DNA of 64,000 bases from Niveispirillum sp. SYP-B3756 (GCF_009495745.1 NZ_WIDQ01000004.1:434001-498000); one strand, 5' to 3'; shown: positions 8,377-16,117, counted from the stretch's first letter. Translations and numbers: made by a program. The notes: generated by a model from the sequence alone, not told the origin.

Positions 8377-9624
8377 ATGGCTGTGGAATTCAGATCAATT
8401 CCCGCTTTGTCGGGTCAGGCGCAATCAATCCCCCTTGGGTTGAACAACCGGGGCTGGGCACCGGTGACGGGTTTCATTGCGGTGTCGGTGGCGGTGGCGC
8501 TGGTTTATGCCAACATTGCCGCCTATGCCCGCAAGGAACGTGTTTCCGGCTATCTCGCCCCGCGGGAGGGCATGGCTAGGGTGGCGGCCCCGCAGCCCGG
8601 TATCCTGACGCATCTCTATGTAAAAAATGGCGATGTGGTGAAGGAGGGGGACCCCCTGTTCATCCTGGATACCAGCCACGCCCTGGCCGGTGGCGGCACC
8701 TTGGATGAGGCGGTGGCGGCGGGCCTGCGCCGGCAACTGGCCCTGTTGGATGAACAGATCGCGGCCGAATCGCAACGGGTGCGGTCGGAGATGGAGCGGC
8801 TGGACAGCCGCGTGGCAGGGCTGGCGCAACAGCGCGTCAGCCTGGACATGCAGCGCCAGTTTCAGGTGCAGCGGGCGGCGGTGACAGAGGAGCGGTTGAA
8901 GTCACTGTCGGAACTGCGCGGCAAGGGCTATGTCTCCGAGGCGGAATATCGCGCGCGGGAGGAGGCATGGTTGAGCCAGCGTCAGAACCTTGCCGCCATT
9001 GAACAGAATATCACCGCCCTGTCGGCGGAACTGGCCCAGGCCCGGATCGAGCGGGAACGGGTGCCGCTGGATAGTGCCGACCGGCTCTCTCGCCTGTCGG
9101 CCAGTCAGGCGGAGTTACGCCAGCGGCTGGCGGAAACAGATGCCCAGCGGGGCCGGGTTGCCCATGCCAGCATGGCCGGGCGGGTGATGTCCTTGCAGGC
9201 CGGGGTGGGCCAGCGCCTGGACCCGGCAAAGCCGGTGCTGGCTTTGTTGAAGGATGGCAGCGAGCTGCAGGCCGAACTCTATGTGCCCAGCCGGGCCATC
9301 GGGTTCGTCAAGCCGGGGCAACAGGTCAGGTTGATGTATGACGCCTTTCCGTACCAGCATTTTGGAACCTTCGGCGGGACGGTGGAAAGCGTGTCGCAGG
9401 CAATGTCGATGCCGCAGGAGGTCAATGGGCCAATACAGCCGAAAGAGCCAAGTTATCGAGTTACTGTTAATTTAGAATCAGAAAACAAAAATGGAAATTC
9501 ACTGAAATCTAATCTTAATCCAGAAATGACTTTAAACTCTGATATTATTTTAGAAAGAATAAACATTGTAAGTTTTATAGTAAATAGATTTATATCATAC
9601 AATTATGGCGTGCAAAAATTTTAA
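8377..9624 (+). CDS. HlyD-family membrane fusion protein of a peptide exporter (CvaA-like)
   Basis: A 415-residue periplasmic adaptor that would link the C39 ABC exporter at 10651 to a TolC-type channel. N-terminal cytoplasmic tail, one membrane helix (about 28-50), biotinyl-lipoyl half-domain around VAAPQPGILTHLYVKNGD (about 69-86), a long coiled coil (about 105-250), then the second lipoyl half and beta-barrel. Most of the gene is GC-rich, but from about 9440 to the stop it becomes strikingly AT-rich while still encoding the expected C-terminal pattern (YRVTVNLES, then NPEMTLNSDIILERI where the family usually has PGM). This suggests a recombination junction inside the gene. No TolC homologue is in the window. 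Confidence 0.85.
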   Translation: MAVEFRSIPALSGQAQSIPLGLNNRGWAPVTGFIAVSVAVALVYANIAAYARKERVSGYLAPREGMARVAAPQPGILTHLYVKNGDVVKEGDPLFILDTSHALAGGGTLDEAVAAGLRRQLALLDEQIAAESQRVRSEMERLDSRVAGLAQQRVSLDMQRQFQVQRAAVTEERLKSLSELRGKGYVSEAEYRAREEAWLSQRQNLAAIEQNITALSAELAQARIERERVPLDSADRLSRLSASQAELRQRLAETDAQRGRVAHASMAGRVMSLQAGVGQRLDPAKPVLALLKDGSELQAELYVPSRAIGFVKPGQQVRLMYDAFPYQHFGTFGGTVESVSQAMSMPQEVNGPIQPKEPSYRVTVNLESENKNGNSLKSNLNPEMTLNSDIILERINIVSFIVNRFISYNYGVQKF

Positions 9625-9627
9625 TTT

Positions 9628-9647
9628 GTCAATTTTTTAAAATTGAC
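9628..9647. promoter_or_regulatory. Perfect AT-rich palindromic hairpin before the microcin genes
   Basis: GTCAATTTT, two bases, AAAATTGAC: a 9-bp perfect stem 3 bases after the fusion-protein stop and 30 bases before the first precursor gene. It could attenuate or terminate read-through, stabilise the precursor mRNA, or act as an operator. Confidence 0.45.
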
Positions 9648-9677
9648 GATCCGAAATCAAACTTATTGGAGGTCTTG

Positions 9678-9839
9678 ATGCAGGAGCTTGAATTCGACGA
9701 TATGGAAGACGTAAATGGTGGATTGCTTCTGGCGATTCCAATTATAATTGCAATGGAGTATGGGGCTACAGGTGTTGCCGCTTACGCTGGATTTGTATTC
9801 GACGCTGGCGTTACAGCTGCTGCTTTTCTGAATGGATGA
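9678..9839 (+). CDS. Double-glycine leader bacteriocin precursor, peptide 1
   Basis: A 53-residue precursor. The leader MQELEFDDMEDVNGG fits the double-glycine consensus: L at -12, acidic at -8, M at -7, V at -4 and GG at -2/-1, counted from the cleavage site. The mature 38 residues are cysteine-free, start with a hydrophobic stretch containing P6, and continue with a Gly/Ala-rich helix (G14, G17, G23, G29). TTGGAGG at 9666-9672 gives an excellent ribosome site 5 nt from the ATG. It shares L2, P6, I9, A10 and G14 of the mature part with peptide 2, so the two are paralogues. Export and leader removal by the C39 ABC protein is the expected route. Function as a class II microcin is inferred; an exported signal peptide is the alternative. 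Confidence 0.85.
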   Translation: MQELEFDDMEDVNGGLLLAIPIIIAMEYGATGVAAYAGFVFDAGVTAAAFLNG

Positions 9840-9854
9840 GAGGAGTAAATGGGA

Positions 9855-10028
9855 ATGAGTGCAAGCATTTCTGAGATTTCACTTGAGGAAATGGACGATG
9901 TCTCTGGTGGAGCATTGTTTATTATGCCGCTTGCGATTGCCTTCTTCCAAGGTTCTGCTGCCGGCGCTACTACGGTTGGTTTGATAGCTGCCACTGGAGA
10001 TGCGTTGGGATATTGGGACGTATTCTGA
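9855..10028 (+). CDS. Double-glycine leader bacteriocin precursor, peptide 2
   Basis: A 57-residue precursor with leader MSASISEISLEEMDDVSGG: I at -12, E at -8, M at -7, V at -4, GG at -2/-1. The mature part is also 38 residues, without cysteine, with P6, a GSAAG (GxxxG) motif at 14-18, a Gly/Ala-rich middle and an aromatic C-terminus (GYWDVF). AGGAG at 9841-9845 lies 9 nt before ATG 9855; the in-frame ATG 9849 is too close to it but remains possible. The gene starts 15 bases after the stop of peptide 1. Equal mature length and GxxxG-type motifs suggest a two-peptide bacteriocin, in which both peptides act together in the target membrane. Confidence 0.85.
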   Translation: MSASISEISLEEMDDVSGGALFIMPLAIAFFQGSAAGATTVGLIAATGDALGYWDVF

Positions 10029-10077
10029 TTTTGCGCCTCGAAACTGATTTTCTTTTTCAGGATCTTGCTATTTTTCT

Positions 10078-10108
10078 GTGTTCGTTCTCATTTTATGAGG
10101 GCGAACAC
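10078..10108. promoter_or_regulatory. Hairpin downstream of the microcin precursor genes
   Basis: A 14-bp stem (10078-10091 with 10095-10108) in which two of the pairs are G-U, closed by a TTT loop. No T tract follows, so it may protect the 3' end of the precursor transcript or pause transcription rather than fully terminate it. Confidence 0.45.
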
Positions 10109-10155
10109 CAAGATATTGAAATAGAAAAGGTTTTTGGCCAAATTCTCTGAACTCC

Positions 10156-10187
10156 GGTAGATGGATCATTATAATGATCCATCTACC
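10156..10187. promoter_or_regulatory. Perfect 32-bp palindrome between precursors and immunity candidate
   Basis: A perfect palindrome with no spacer, beginning GGTAGATGGATCATTA at 10156 and mirrored to 10187. It lies 13 bases before the ribosome site of the membrane-protein gene at 10211. It could be an operator for a dimeric regulator, a recombination site, or an RNA hairpin setting the ratio of precursor to immunity/exporter expression. Confidence 0.5.
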
Positions 10188-10210
10188 ATGCTTTAAATAT
10201 AGGAGAAAAA

Positions 10211-10603
10211 ATGTTTAACACTTTAAAAAAATGGTATGAGAAACAATCCAAGGAGGCTCTTGAAAGCGGAGACAATTTAGCAGTTTTTAATAAATATCAA
10301 TATTACCCCTTTTCGATTTTTATTAATTTTATATCTATTTTTTGTAATTTAGTTTTATTTTTAAAATTTTTTTCTGAACATAATATTTGGTCATTATTTT
10401 TTGTTTTCGGTTTTATTTGTGGATTATATTTTCATTTCATGAGAAAGAATGATAAATATAAAATGTACATTCTTTATCCATCTTCGTCATTATTTCTTAT
10501 TGGTTGCATTTTTAGTTACTCAAGCAAGGGTGCATCTGTAGCCCTTGTAATTATTACCTTATCCTTGTTTTTTATTATTTTAAGCAAAAATACAAATAAT
10601 TGA
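10211..10603 (+). CDS. Small four-helix membrane protein, probable microcin immunity protein
   Basis: A 130-residue, very AT-rich gene. The protein has a charged N-terminal 28 residues and four hydrophobic segments (about 33-56, 60-78, 86-104, 108-126), with Lys/Asn-rich ends. AGGAG lies 5 nt before the ATG. It is encoded between the double-glycine precursors and their exporter, which is where microcin and class II bacteriocin immunity proteins usually lie. I see no similarity to a named immunity family, so the role is inferred from size, membrane topology and position. Confidence 0.6.
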   Translation: MFNTLKKWYEKQSKEALESGDNLAVFNKYQYYPFSIFINFISIFCNLVLFLKFFSEHNIWSLFFVFGFICGLYFHFMRKNDKYKMYILYPSSSLFLIGCIFSYSSKGASVALVIITLSLFFIILSKNTNN

Positions 10604-10650
10604 CCGTATATCTCTAATATGTTGACAACACTAATCGCTGGAACTCGGCG

Positions 10651-12765
10651 TTGCTTATCCAATCCGAAGCCTCCGAATGCGGCCTCGCCTGTCTCGCCAT
10701 GGTGGCCAGCCACCATGGTCATGAGATCGATTTGCCCGCCCTGCGCCGCCGCTTCTCCGTCTCCCTGAAAGGGACGACGATGAAGAGCATTGTGCTGATG
10801 GCCCAGAAAATGGGCCTCAGCGGGCGGGGGCTGCGGCTGGAGCCAGCGCAGGTGAAGAAGCTGAAACTGCCCTGCATCCTGCATTGGGACATGAACCATT
10901 TCGTGGTTCTCGCCGCCGTGCAGGGCGACAAGGTCACCATTCTGGACCCGGCCAAGGGCCGGCGGCGGATGGGCTTGGCGGAACTGGCGCAGCATTTCAC
11001 CGGCGTGGCGCTGGAACTGACCCCAACATCGGCGTTTGAGAAACGCAAGGAACGCACACACCTGCCGCTGACCAGCCTCTGGGGCCGGATCGCCGGCATG
11101 AAAACCGCCCTGGCCCAGGCGCTGGTGCTGTCTGTCGTGCTGCAGCTTTTCGTCGTGGCCAGCCCCTTCTATATGCAGATCGCCGTGGATGAGGCGGTGG
11201 TGAAGGGTGATGGGGAGTTGCTGTGGGCGCTGGCCATCGGCTTTGGCCTGTTCACCCTGATCAAGCTGGTGGCGGAATGGCTGCGCGGGCGGGTGCTGTT
11301 GGTGCTGGGCGGTCTGGTCAACCATCAGATGGTGACAAACCTGTTCCACCATCTGCTGCGCCTGCCATTGGGCTGGTTTGAAAAACGCCATATCGGCGAT
11401 CTGGTCAGCCGTTTTGGCTCCACCAAGCCCATCCGCGACCTGATCACCAATGGCTTGGTGGCGGCCCTGGTGGATGGGGTGATGGCCATCATCACCCTGG
11501 TGATGATCTTCTTCTATTCGGTGAAACTGGCCATCATCGTGCTGGTGGCGCTGGCGCTTTATGTCGTGCTGCGCCTCATCTCCTTCCACCTGCTGCGCCA
11601 GCGGGAGGAGGAGGTGATTGCCGCCAGCGCCAAGGAACAATCCAGCTTCATTGAAAGTGCCCGTGCCATCCAGACCATCAAGGTCTTCGGCCAGGAAAGC
11701 GCCCGGGAGGAGCTGTGGCAGAACCGCTATGCCGATACCATCATGCGCACGCTGGGGCTGGGCCAGTTGAACCTGAATTTCAGCAGTGCCAACGGCCTGA
11801 TCTATGGGCTGGAAAATATTGTCACCATCTATATCGGCGCCACGCTGGCGATGGAAAACCAGATCACCGTCGGGATGCTCTATGCCTTCATGAGCTATAA
11901 GGGCCAGTTCCTGGACAAGGCGACCAAGCTGCTGGAAACCGCCATCCAGTACCGGATGCTGGATCTGCATCTGGACCGCATTGCCGATATCGCCCTGTCG
12001 CCCCGGGAAAAGGGGCTGGAGGGCGGGCCGGAACCCTTGATCCCGCATGTGCTGCAAGGTGGGATCAGCCTGCGCGGCGTCACCTATCGCTATGCCGAAA
12101 CGGAACCGGATGTGCTGTGCGGCATTGATCTGGACGTGGCACCGGGGGAATTCATCGCCATTACCGGTGCCTCTGGCGGCGGCAAGACCACCTTACTGAA
12201 GGTGATGCTGGGGCTGTTCCCGCCGGCGGCGGGGGAAATCTGTTTTGATGGGGTGCCGGCGGACCATATCGGCCCCACCGCGCTGCGCGCCCAGATGGGG
12301 GTGGTGATGCAGGATGATCAACTGCTCTCCGGCTCCCTGGCGGAGAATATCACCTTCTTCGACCCCACGCCCGATCTGCCGCTGATGCGCCAATGCGCCG
12401 CCATTGCCGGCATTGATGCCGACATCATGGCCATGCCGATGAATTACAATACGCTGGTGGGTGATATGGGGGCGGCGCTGTCCGGCGGGCAACGCCAGCG
12501 GGTGCTGCTGGCCCGCGCGCTCTATCGCCGCCCGCGCATCCTGTTCATGGATGAAGGCACCAGCCATCTGGATGTGGAGAAGGAGCGGGAGGTGAACCAC
12601 CATATCGCCCAACTGGGCATCACCCGCATCACCATCGCGCACCGCCCGGAAACCATCGCGGCGGCCGGGCGGGTGCTGGCTTTGGTCGGGGGGCGTCTGC
12701 TGCCGGTACAGCGGCCGGTGACGGTGGCGGCAGCGGTCCCGTCCGGTGGGATCGCAGCAGAATAG
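10651..12765 (+). CDS. C39-peptidase-containing ABC exporter (CvaB-like)
   Basis: A 704-residue bacteriocin processing and secretion ATPase. The N-terminal C39 peptidase has intact catalytic residues: Q4, C10 in SECGLACL, H83 in DMNHFVV and D99 in ILDPAKG. Six membrane helices follow (about 145-440). The nucleotide-binding domain has Walker A GASGGGKT (506-513), signature LSGGQRQR, Walker B LFMDEG and switch IAHRPET. It should cut precursors after GG and export them with the fusion protein. The start is odd: the frame has no ATG after the stop at 10615, so TTG 10651 is the only recognised start codon in frame. An ATG at 10619 is in another frame and encodes an N-terminus ending TRR, like the usual family start. 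The gene is GC-rich, unlike the DNA just before it. Confidence 0.9.
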   Translation: MLIQSEASECGLACLAMVASHHGHEIDLPALRRRFSVSLKGTTMKSIVLMAQKMGLSGRGLRLEPAQVKKLKLPCILHWDMNHFVVLAAVQGDKVTILDPAKGRRRMGLAELAQHFTGVALELTPTSAFEKRKERTHLPLTSLWGRIAGMKTALAQALVLSVVLQLFVVASPFYMQIAVDEAVVKGDGELLWALAIGFGLFTLIKLVAEWLRGRVLLVLGGLVNHQMVTNLFHHLLRLPLGWFEKRHIGDLVSRFGSTKPIRDLITNGLVAALVDGVMAIITLVMIFFYSVKLAIIVLVALALYVVLRLISFHLLRQREEEVIAASAKEQSSFIESARAIQTIKVFGQESAREELWQNRYADTIMRTLGLGQLNLNFSSANGLIYGLENIVTIYIGATLAMENQITVGMLYAFMSYKGQFLDKATKLLETAIQYRMLDLHLDRIADIALSPREKGLEGGPEPLIPHVLQGGISLRGVTYRYAETEPDVLCGIDLDVAPGEFIAITGASGGGKTTLLKVMLGLFPPAAGEICFDGVPADHIGPTALRAQMGVVMQDDQLLSGSLAENITFFDPTPDLPLMRQCAAIAGIDADIMAMPMNYNTLVGDMGAALSGGQRQRVLLARALYRRPRILFMDEGTSHLDVEKEREVNHHIAQLGITRITIAHRPETIAAAGRVLALVGGRLLPVQRPVTVAAAVPSGGIAAE

Positions 12766-12778
12766 GGGGAGGGGTAAA

Positions 12779-13670
12779 ATGGATCGAAGAGCTCTTTTCA
12801 TCCTGCTATGCGCGCTGCTGCTGGTGCCGACGGGGGCGGCCCTTGCCGGTGGTTCCTCGCCCCCCAGCTTGCCTGATCCGTTGGCGGACCTGCCGGCGAT
12901 GGAAACGGAAATTGTTGTTGAAGGGCTTTGTGGATGGGGCGCTGGCCGACGCTGGCCGGATGGAACAGATCCCCCGTTGGCACCGCCCGCTTTGCGTTTC
13001 CCCGCGTGGCTTCTTTCCCGATCAGGCGGAAAAACTGGGGGCCCGTATCCAGGCGGCGGCGCAATTGGCGGGGCTAGGCGAACCGAAGCCCGGATGCAAA
13101 CCCAATGTCGCCATCCTGCTGACCGATGACCCGGATGCGCTGATCACACGGATGTTGAAGGACTATCCGGCCATCTTCGCGCCTGAACGACCCTCTGCCG
13201 TGCGCAAAGCCCTGTCGCGCCCGCGTGATGCCAGCGGGGCTGTACGTGTCTGGTACAGGATTACGCGTGCCAGTGCCGATGGTGCAGCACTGGATGCCAC
13301 CCGTGTCGGGGCCTACAGCGTTACCGAGTCACAGCGGCCCGGTGCCTCTCGACTTTCCAGGATGACGCGGCTGGAACTGGGCCGTGTCATCATCGTGATG
13401 GACCACCGGAAATTGCCGGGCCACGGGCTGGATGCCGTGGGCGACCATCTGGCCATGCTGTCGCTGGGCCCGTTTGACAGCGATGTGGCAACTAGCCTGC
13501 CGACCATCCTGAACTTGTTTTTGCCGGCGGCAGACGCAAACCGACCGGATGCGCTGACCGATTGGGATCGTTCCTTGTTGCAGGAACTCTACCTCGCCCC
13601 CGCCGATGTTGCCGCCGGTCGCCAGCGCCGGGCCATTGCCCGGCGTTTGGCAACCGGTGGGGAGGAATAA
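12779..13670 (+). pseudogene. Secreted GCKPN-family protein with a frameshift near 12925
   Basis: The reading starts at ATG 12779 (GGGGGAGGGG just upstream, 13 bases after the exporter stop) with a signal peptide MDRRALFILLCALLLVPTGAALAG and runs to METEIVVEG. The similarity then continues in another frame (GFVDGALADAG onward) to 13670. The intact paralogue at 15218 has about ten more codons at this point, so a small deletion with frame change is likely. The downstream part has the family features GCKPNVAILLTDDPDALI and AVRVWYR. The protein is of unknown function. A base-call error or programmed frameshift cannot be excluded. Confidence 0.6.
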
Positions 13671-13676
13671 GCGGCT

Positions 13677-13700
13677 ATCCCTACTTTCCCTCCCATTTCA
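13677..13700. repeat. Direct repeat copy 1 (24 bp)
   Basis: Matches 13908-13931 at 22 of 24 positions (ATCCCTACTTTCC, then variable bases, then TTTCA). The other copy contains the stop region of the DUF1838 gene, so this one looks like a displaced fragment of that gene end. The pair brackets the 56-residue microprotein. Confidence 0.6.
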
Positions 13701-13737
13701 GCGTCGCTTTTGTTTTTCAGGTAAATTGGAGAGAAAA

Positions 13738-13908
13738 ATGAATCACATTACAGCTCAAAGCGATAATCGAAAGTTGTACGTAAGCATATTATTGGGATTT
13801 TTATTTGTGGCATCAATGTATCTTGGATACTTTTTCGGAAAAGATTTTGCCCTTAACGAAAGAAGCCGGGTGGAGGCACAGCGGCCGGTATCAGCCGCTG
13901 CGCCGTAA
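13738..13908 (+). CDS. 56-residue single-helix membrane microprotein
   Basis: The ATG at 13738 is preceded by GGAGAG at 4 nt. The protein has a short polar N-terminus, one hydrophobic helix (about 13-34, with GFLFVASMYLGYFFG) and a polar tail. The first 120 bases are AT-rich, unlike the neighbours and like the microcin module. It is flanked by a 24-bp direct repeat, so the segment may have been inserted or duplicated here. Its function is unknown; a helper or second immunity protein for the upstream bacteriocin locus is one guess. Confidence 0.5.
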   Translation: MNHITAQSDNRKLYVSILLGFLFVASMYLGYFFGKDFALNERSRVEAQRPVSAAAP

Positions 13909-13931
13909 TCCCTACTTTCCTTCCCCTTTCA
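13908..13931. repeat. Direct repeat copy 2 (24 bp)
   Basis: Partner of 13677-13700, overlapping the 3' end of the DUF1838 gene on the minus strand and beginning within the last codons of the microprotein. The 231-bp spacing equals the segment that carries the microprotein gene. Confidence 0.6.
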
Positions 13932-14973
13932 ACATTGCCTTGCGCTTTTCCGCCAGGGGGGAGACATAGCCCGGTACCTCCGGCGGCACATCCTCCGCGT
14001 AGGCTTCCAGGGTGCCGCGCACGCCTTCGTCGGGGCCGTCGGTCGGTTGTTCCAGCAGGTGGGGGTGGGCGCGTTCCACCCGTTTCAGTACCGCCTTGGG
14101 AATATCCTCTACCGTGCCGGTGATCTTGTAGCTGTGCATCCGGCCCATCAGCACGCCGTGAACCCCGCTCTGGCCCATGCGCATCCAGGGCCACCAGGGG
14201 GCCTGGCGCATGAAACCGGCATGGAAGCGGGCGCTTTCCAGGGAGCGGTCATCAATCTCCCCGGTCGGTGTGAACAGGGTGAAATGTTCCGATGGGTTGA
14301 CGCGCCGCCCGGTGGAAGCCTTGGGCCAGCCCTCCGGCGTCACCGGGTTGGTGTATTCGTGTGCGTAATCCCAGCTCAGCAGATACTGGTCGCCGATGCG
14401 CTGCCAGGGCAGCAGGAAGGGTTTGCCCTTCTGGGACTTGGTGCCCCCTTGGGTGCCATGGTCATTATTCACCGTTTCGCTGTCGCCGACCTTGAAGACC
14501 TTCTGTTCCAGGGTCAGCGAGCCGCGCCAGCGGTCATTGATGAAGGGGAACACCTCCACCCGCTCCCCGGTCCAGGGATTGTCCCAATGGTCGATAATCT
14601 CCCCCGTCGCCAGATCGGTGAAGAAGCCGCATTCCTTGCCCAGCACCTTCAGCGAGCCGTCCGCCTGCATGATGTTGCGGTTATTGCCGAACCCGCAATA
14701 GCCGAACAGGGGCACGGCGCGCTTGTCGCCAACGATGGCATATTGCACGCCCTGATATCCTGACAGCACCGATTTCGGCCCCAGCGTGCCCCACATCTTG
14801 CCGAATCCGTACAGGTTCTCCCGCGGGTCGGTGATATCCAGCGGGCGGATATTCCCCTTGGCCGGCTGGGGCGTGGCGGCGAAGCCCGGGGCAGCCGCCA
14901 TCGCCCCCATTCCCGCCATGCCGCCGAAAATGGACCGCCGCGTCAGTGACCGCATGATCGCTTCATGGAACAT
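13912..14973 (-). CDS. DUF1838 family protein with Tat signal
   Basis: A 353-residue protein. The N-terminus carries a twin-arginine signal (SLTRRSIFGGMAG, about 9-21) followed by a hydrophobic stretch and an AATPQPA cleavage region, so it is exported folded, which often implies a cofactor. The body fits DUF1838, with conserved blocks such as DHWDNPWTGE, VEVFPFIND and the Trp-rich APWWPWMRMG. No catalytic role is established for the family. The start at 14973 has AGGGG 7 nt upstream; ATG 14955, directly before the Tat motif, is an alternative. Confidence 0.8.
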   Translation of the reverse strand: MFHEAIMRSLTRRSIFGGMAGMGAMAAAPGFAATPQPAKGNIRPLDITDPRENLYGFGKMWGTLGPKSVLSGYQGVQYAIVGDKRAVPLFGYCGFGNNRNIMQADGSLKVLGKECGFFTDLATGEIIDHWDNPWTGERVEVFPFINDRWRGSLTLEQKVFKVGDSETVNNDHGTQGGTKSQKGKPFLLPWQRIGDQYLLSWDYAHEYTNPVTPEGWPKASTGRRVNPSEHFTLFTPTGEIDDRSLESARFHAGFMRQAPWWPWMRMGQSGVHGVLMGRMHSYKITGTVEDIPKAVLKRVERAHPHLLEQPTDGPDEGVRGTLEAYAEDVPPEVPGYVSPLAEKRKAMLKGEGK

Positions 14974-15217
14974 TCTGCACCCCTGTTCTGCTTGTCATTA
15001 TCGGAAAGGCTGAAGTTCCAGCCCTTCACCATGGACAATGCGGGCTTTGCCGAATGTGGCAGGGGGGATCGGCCATCGCTGTCCACCAGACGGCGCCACC
15101 GGACGGGGGAAGCCGGGAGGCGGTTGCAGAACCGTATCGCACCGCCTCCAGATCGGGTATCTTGTTTTAAGATATTAAACTATTCTGATATTCTCTTTTT
15201 CGTCCGGGGGTTCGGTC

Positions 15218-16117
15218 ATGCGCTTCTCTCTGATGTGCGGCGGCATTTTATTGCTGGCGGGCCTGCGCGCATCCTTGTCCTTTGCGGCGGAGCCCCCTCC
15301 CTTTGCCGGGTTGGAGATGGAGGATGAGGTGGTCGTGCAGGCCTGGCATCCTTCACCCGCCCAGATTGACGATTTTGTCCGCGAAGCCTTGCCGACAAAG
15401 GGGGCCAAGCAACTGGCCCGCTGGTACCGCCCGGTTTGCGCAGTCGTTCTGGGCCTGCCGCCGGCACAGGCGGCCCTGGTTCAGCAAAGGTTGCAAGCGG
15501 CCGCCACGGGCCCGGCGGAACTGCCACCCCCCCGTCCGGGCTGCAAGCCCAATATTGCCATCTTCGCCACGGATAACCCGGACGCGCTGATTGAGGGCTT
15601 GATCAACCGCTACCCCAATATCTACCGGCCCGACCTGACGAGGGAGTTTCGGCGGATTTTGGCGAAACCCCGCGACGCCGGTGGCGCTATCCGTGTCTGG
15701 TACCGCACGGTGACCACCAGTTCCGTGGGATTATCACCAGAGATGGCGGGGGAGGGGGGGCGCGTGACGCCGGTTTTCAGCTCCGTCTTCGCGTCCCGCA
15801 TCGTCATCCCGGTACGGTCGGAGATGCTGCGTGTGTTGATGATTCTCGATCCCCGCCAAGTTCAAGGGCGGGGGGTGGAGGCGGTCGCCGACCATATGGC
15901 CATGCTGGCGCTAGGCCAGTTCGATGGGGATATTGCTGCGGGCATACCGACCATTCTCAACCTGTTCAGCGGTGATCCTGGCGCGATGCCGACCGTGATG
16001 ACGGAATGGGACAAGACGATGCTGAGCGGGCTGTATGCCGCGCAGGAGGATCGTACGATCTGGTCACAACGTCGCTATGTCATCCGCCACATGCGAGAGG
16101 TGATCGAGAAGCCTTAA
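15218..16117 (+). CDS. Secreted GCKPN-family protein, intact paralogue
   Basis: A 299-residue protein with a signal peptide (MRFSLMCGGILLLAGLRASLSFAAE). Shared with the damaged copy at 12779: RWYRPVCAVVLG, RPGCKPNIAIFATDNPDALI, IRVWYR, VEAVADHMAMLALGQFDGD and PTILNLF. Similar proteins of unknown function are, as I recall, common in alphaproteobacteria such as sphingomonads. GGGGG lies 7 nt before the ATG. Its end overlaps the convergent hydrolase gene by four bases. Confidence 0.7.
   Translation: MRFSLMCGGILLLAGLRASLSFAAEPPPFAGLEMEDEVVVQAWHPSPAQIDDFVREALPTKGAKQLARWYRPVCAVVLGLPPAQAALVQQRLQAAATGPAELPPPRPGCKPNIAIFATDNPDALIEGLINRYPNIYRPDLTREFRRILAKPRDAGGAIRVWYRTVTTSSVGLSPEMAGEGGRVTPVFSSVFASRIVIPVRSEMLRVLMILDPRQVQGRGVEAVADHMAMLALGQFDGDIAAGIPTILNLFSGDPGAMPTVMTEWDKTMLSGLYAAQEDRTIWSQRRYVIRHMREVIEKP

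Noticed and set aside
9782-9994. Minus-strand frame across the two precursor genes
   Set aside because: No ribosome site, and the plus strand has two well-formed precursor genes there.
10619-10650. TTGACA at 10622 as a promoter for the exporter
   Set aside because: No -10 element lies at a fitting distance, so it is more likely coincidental or remnant coding sequence.
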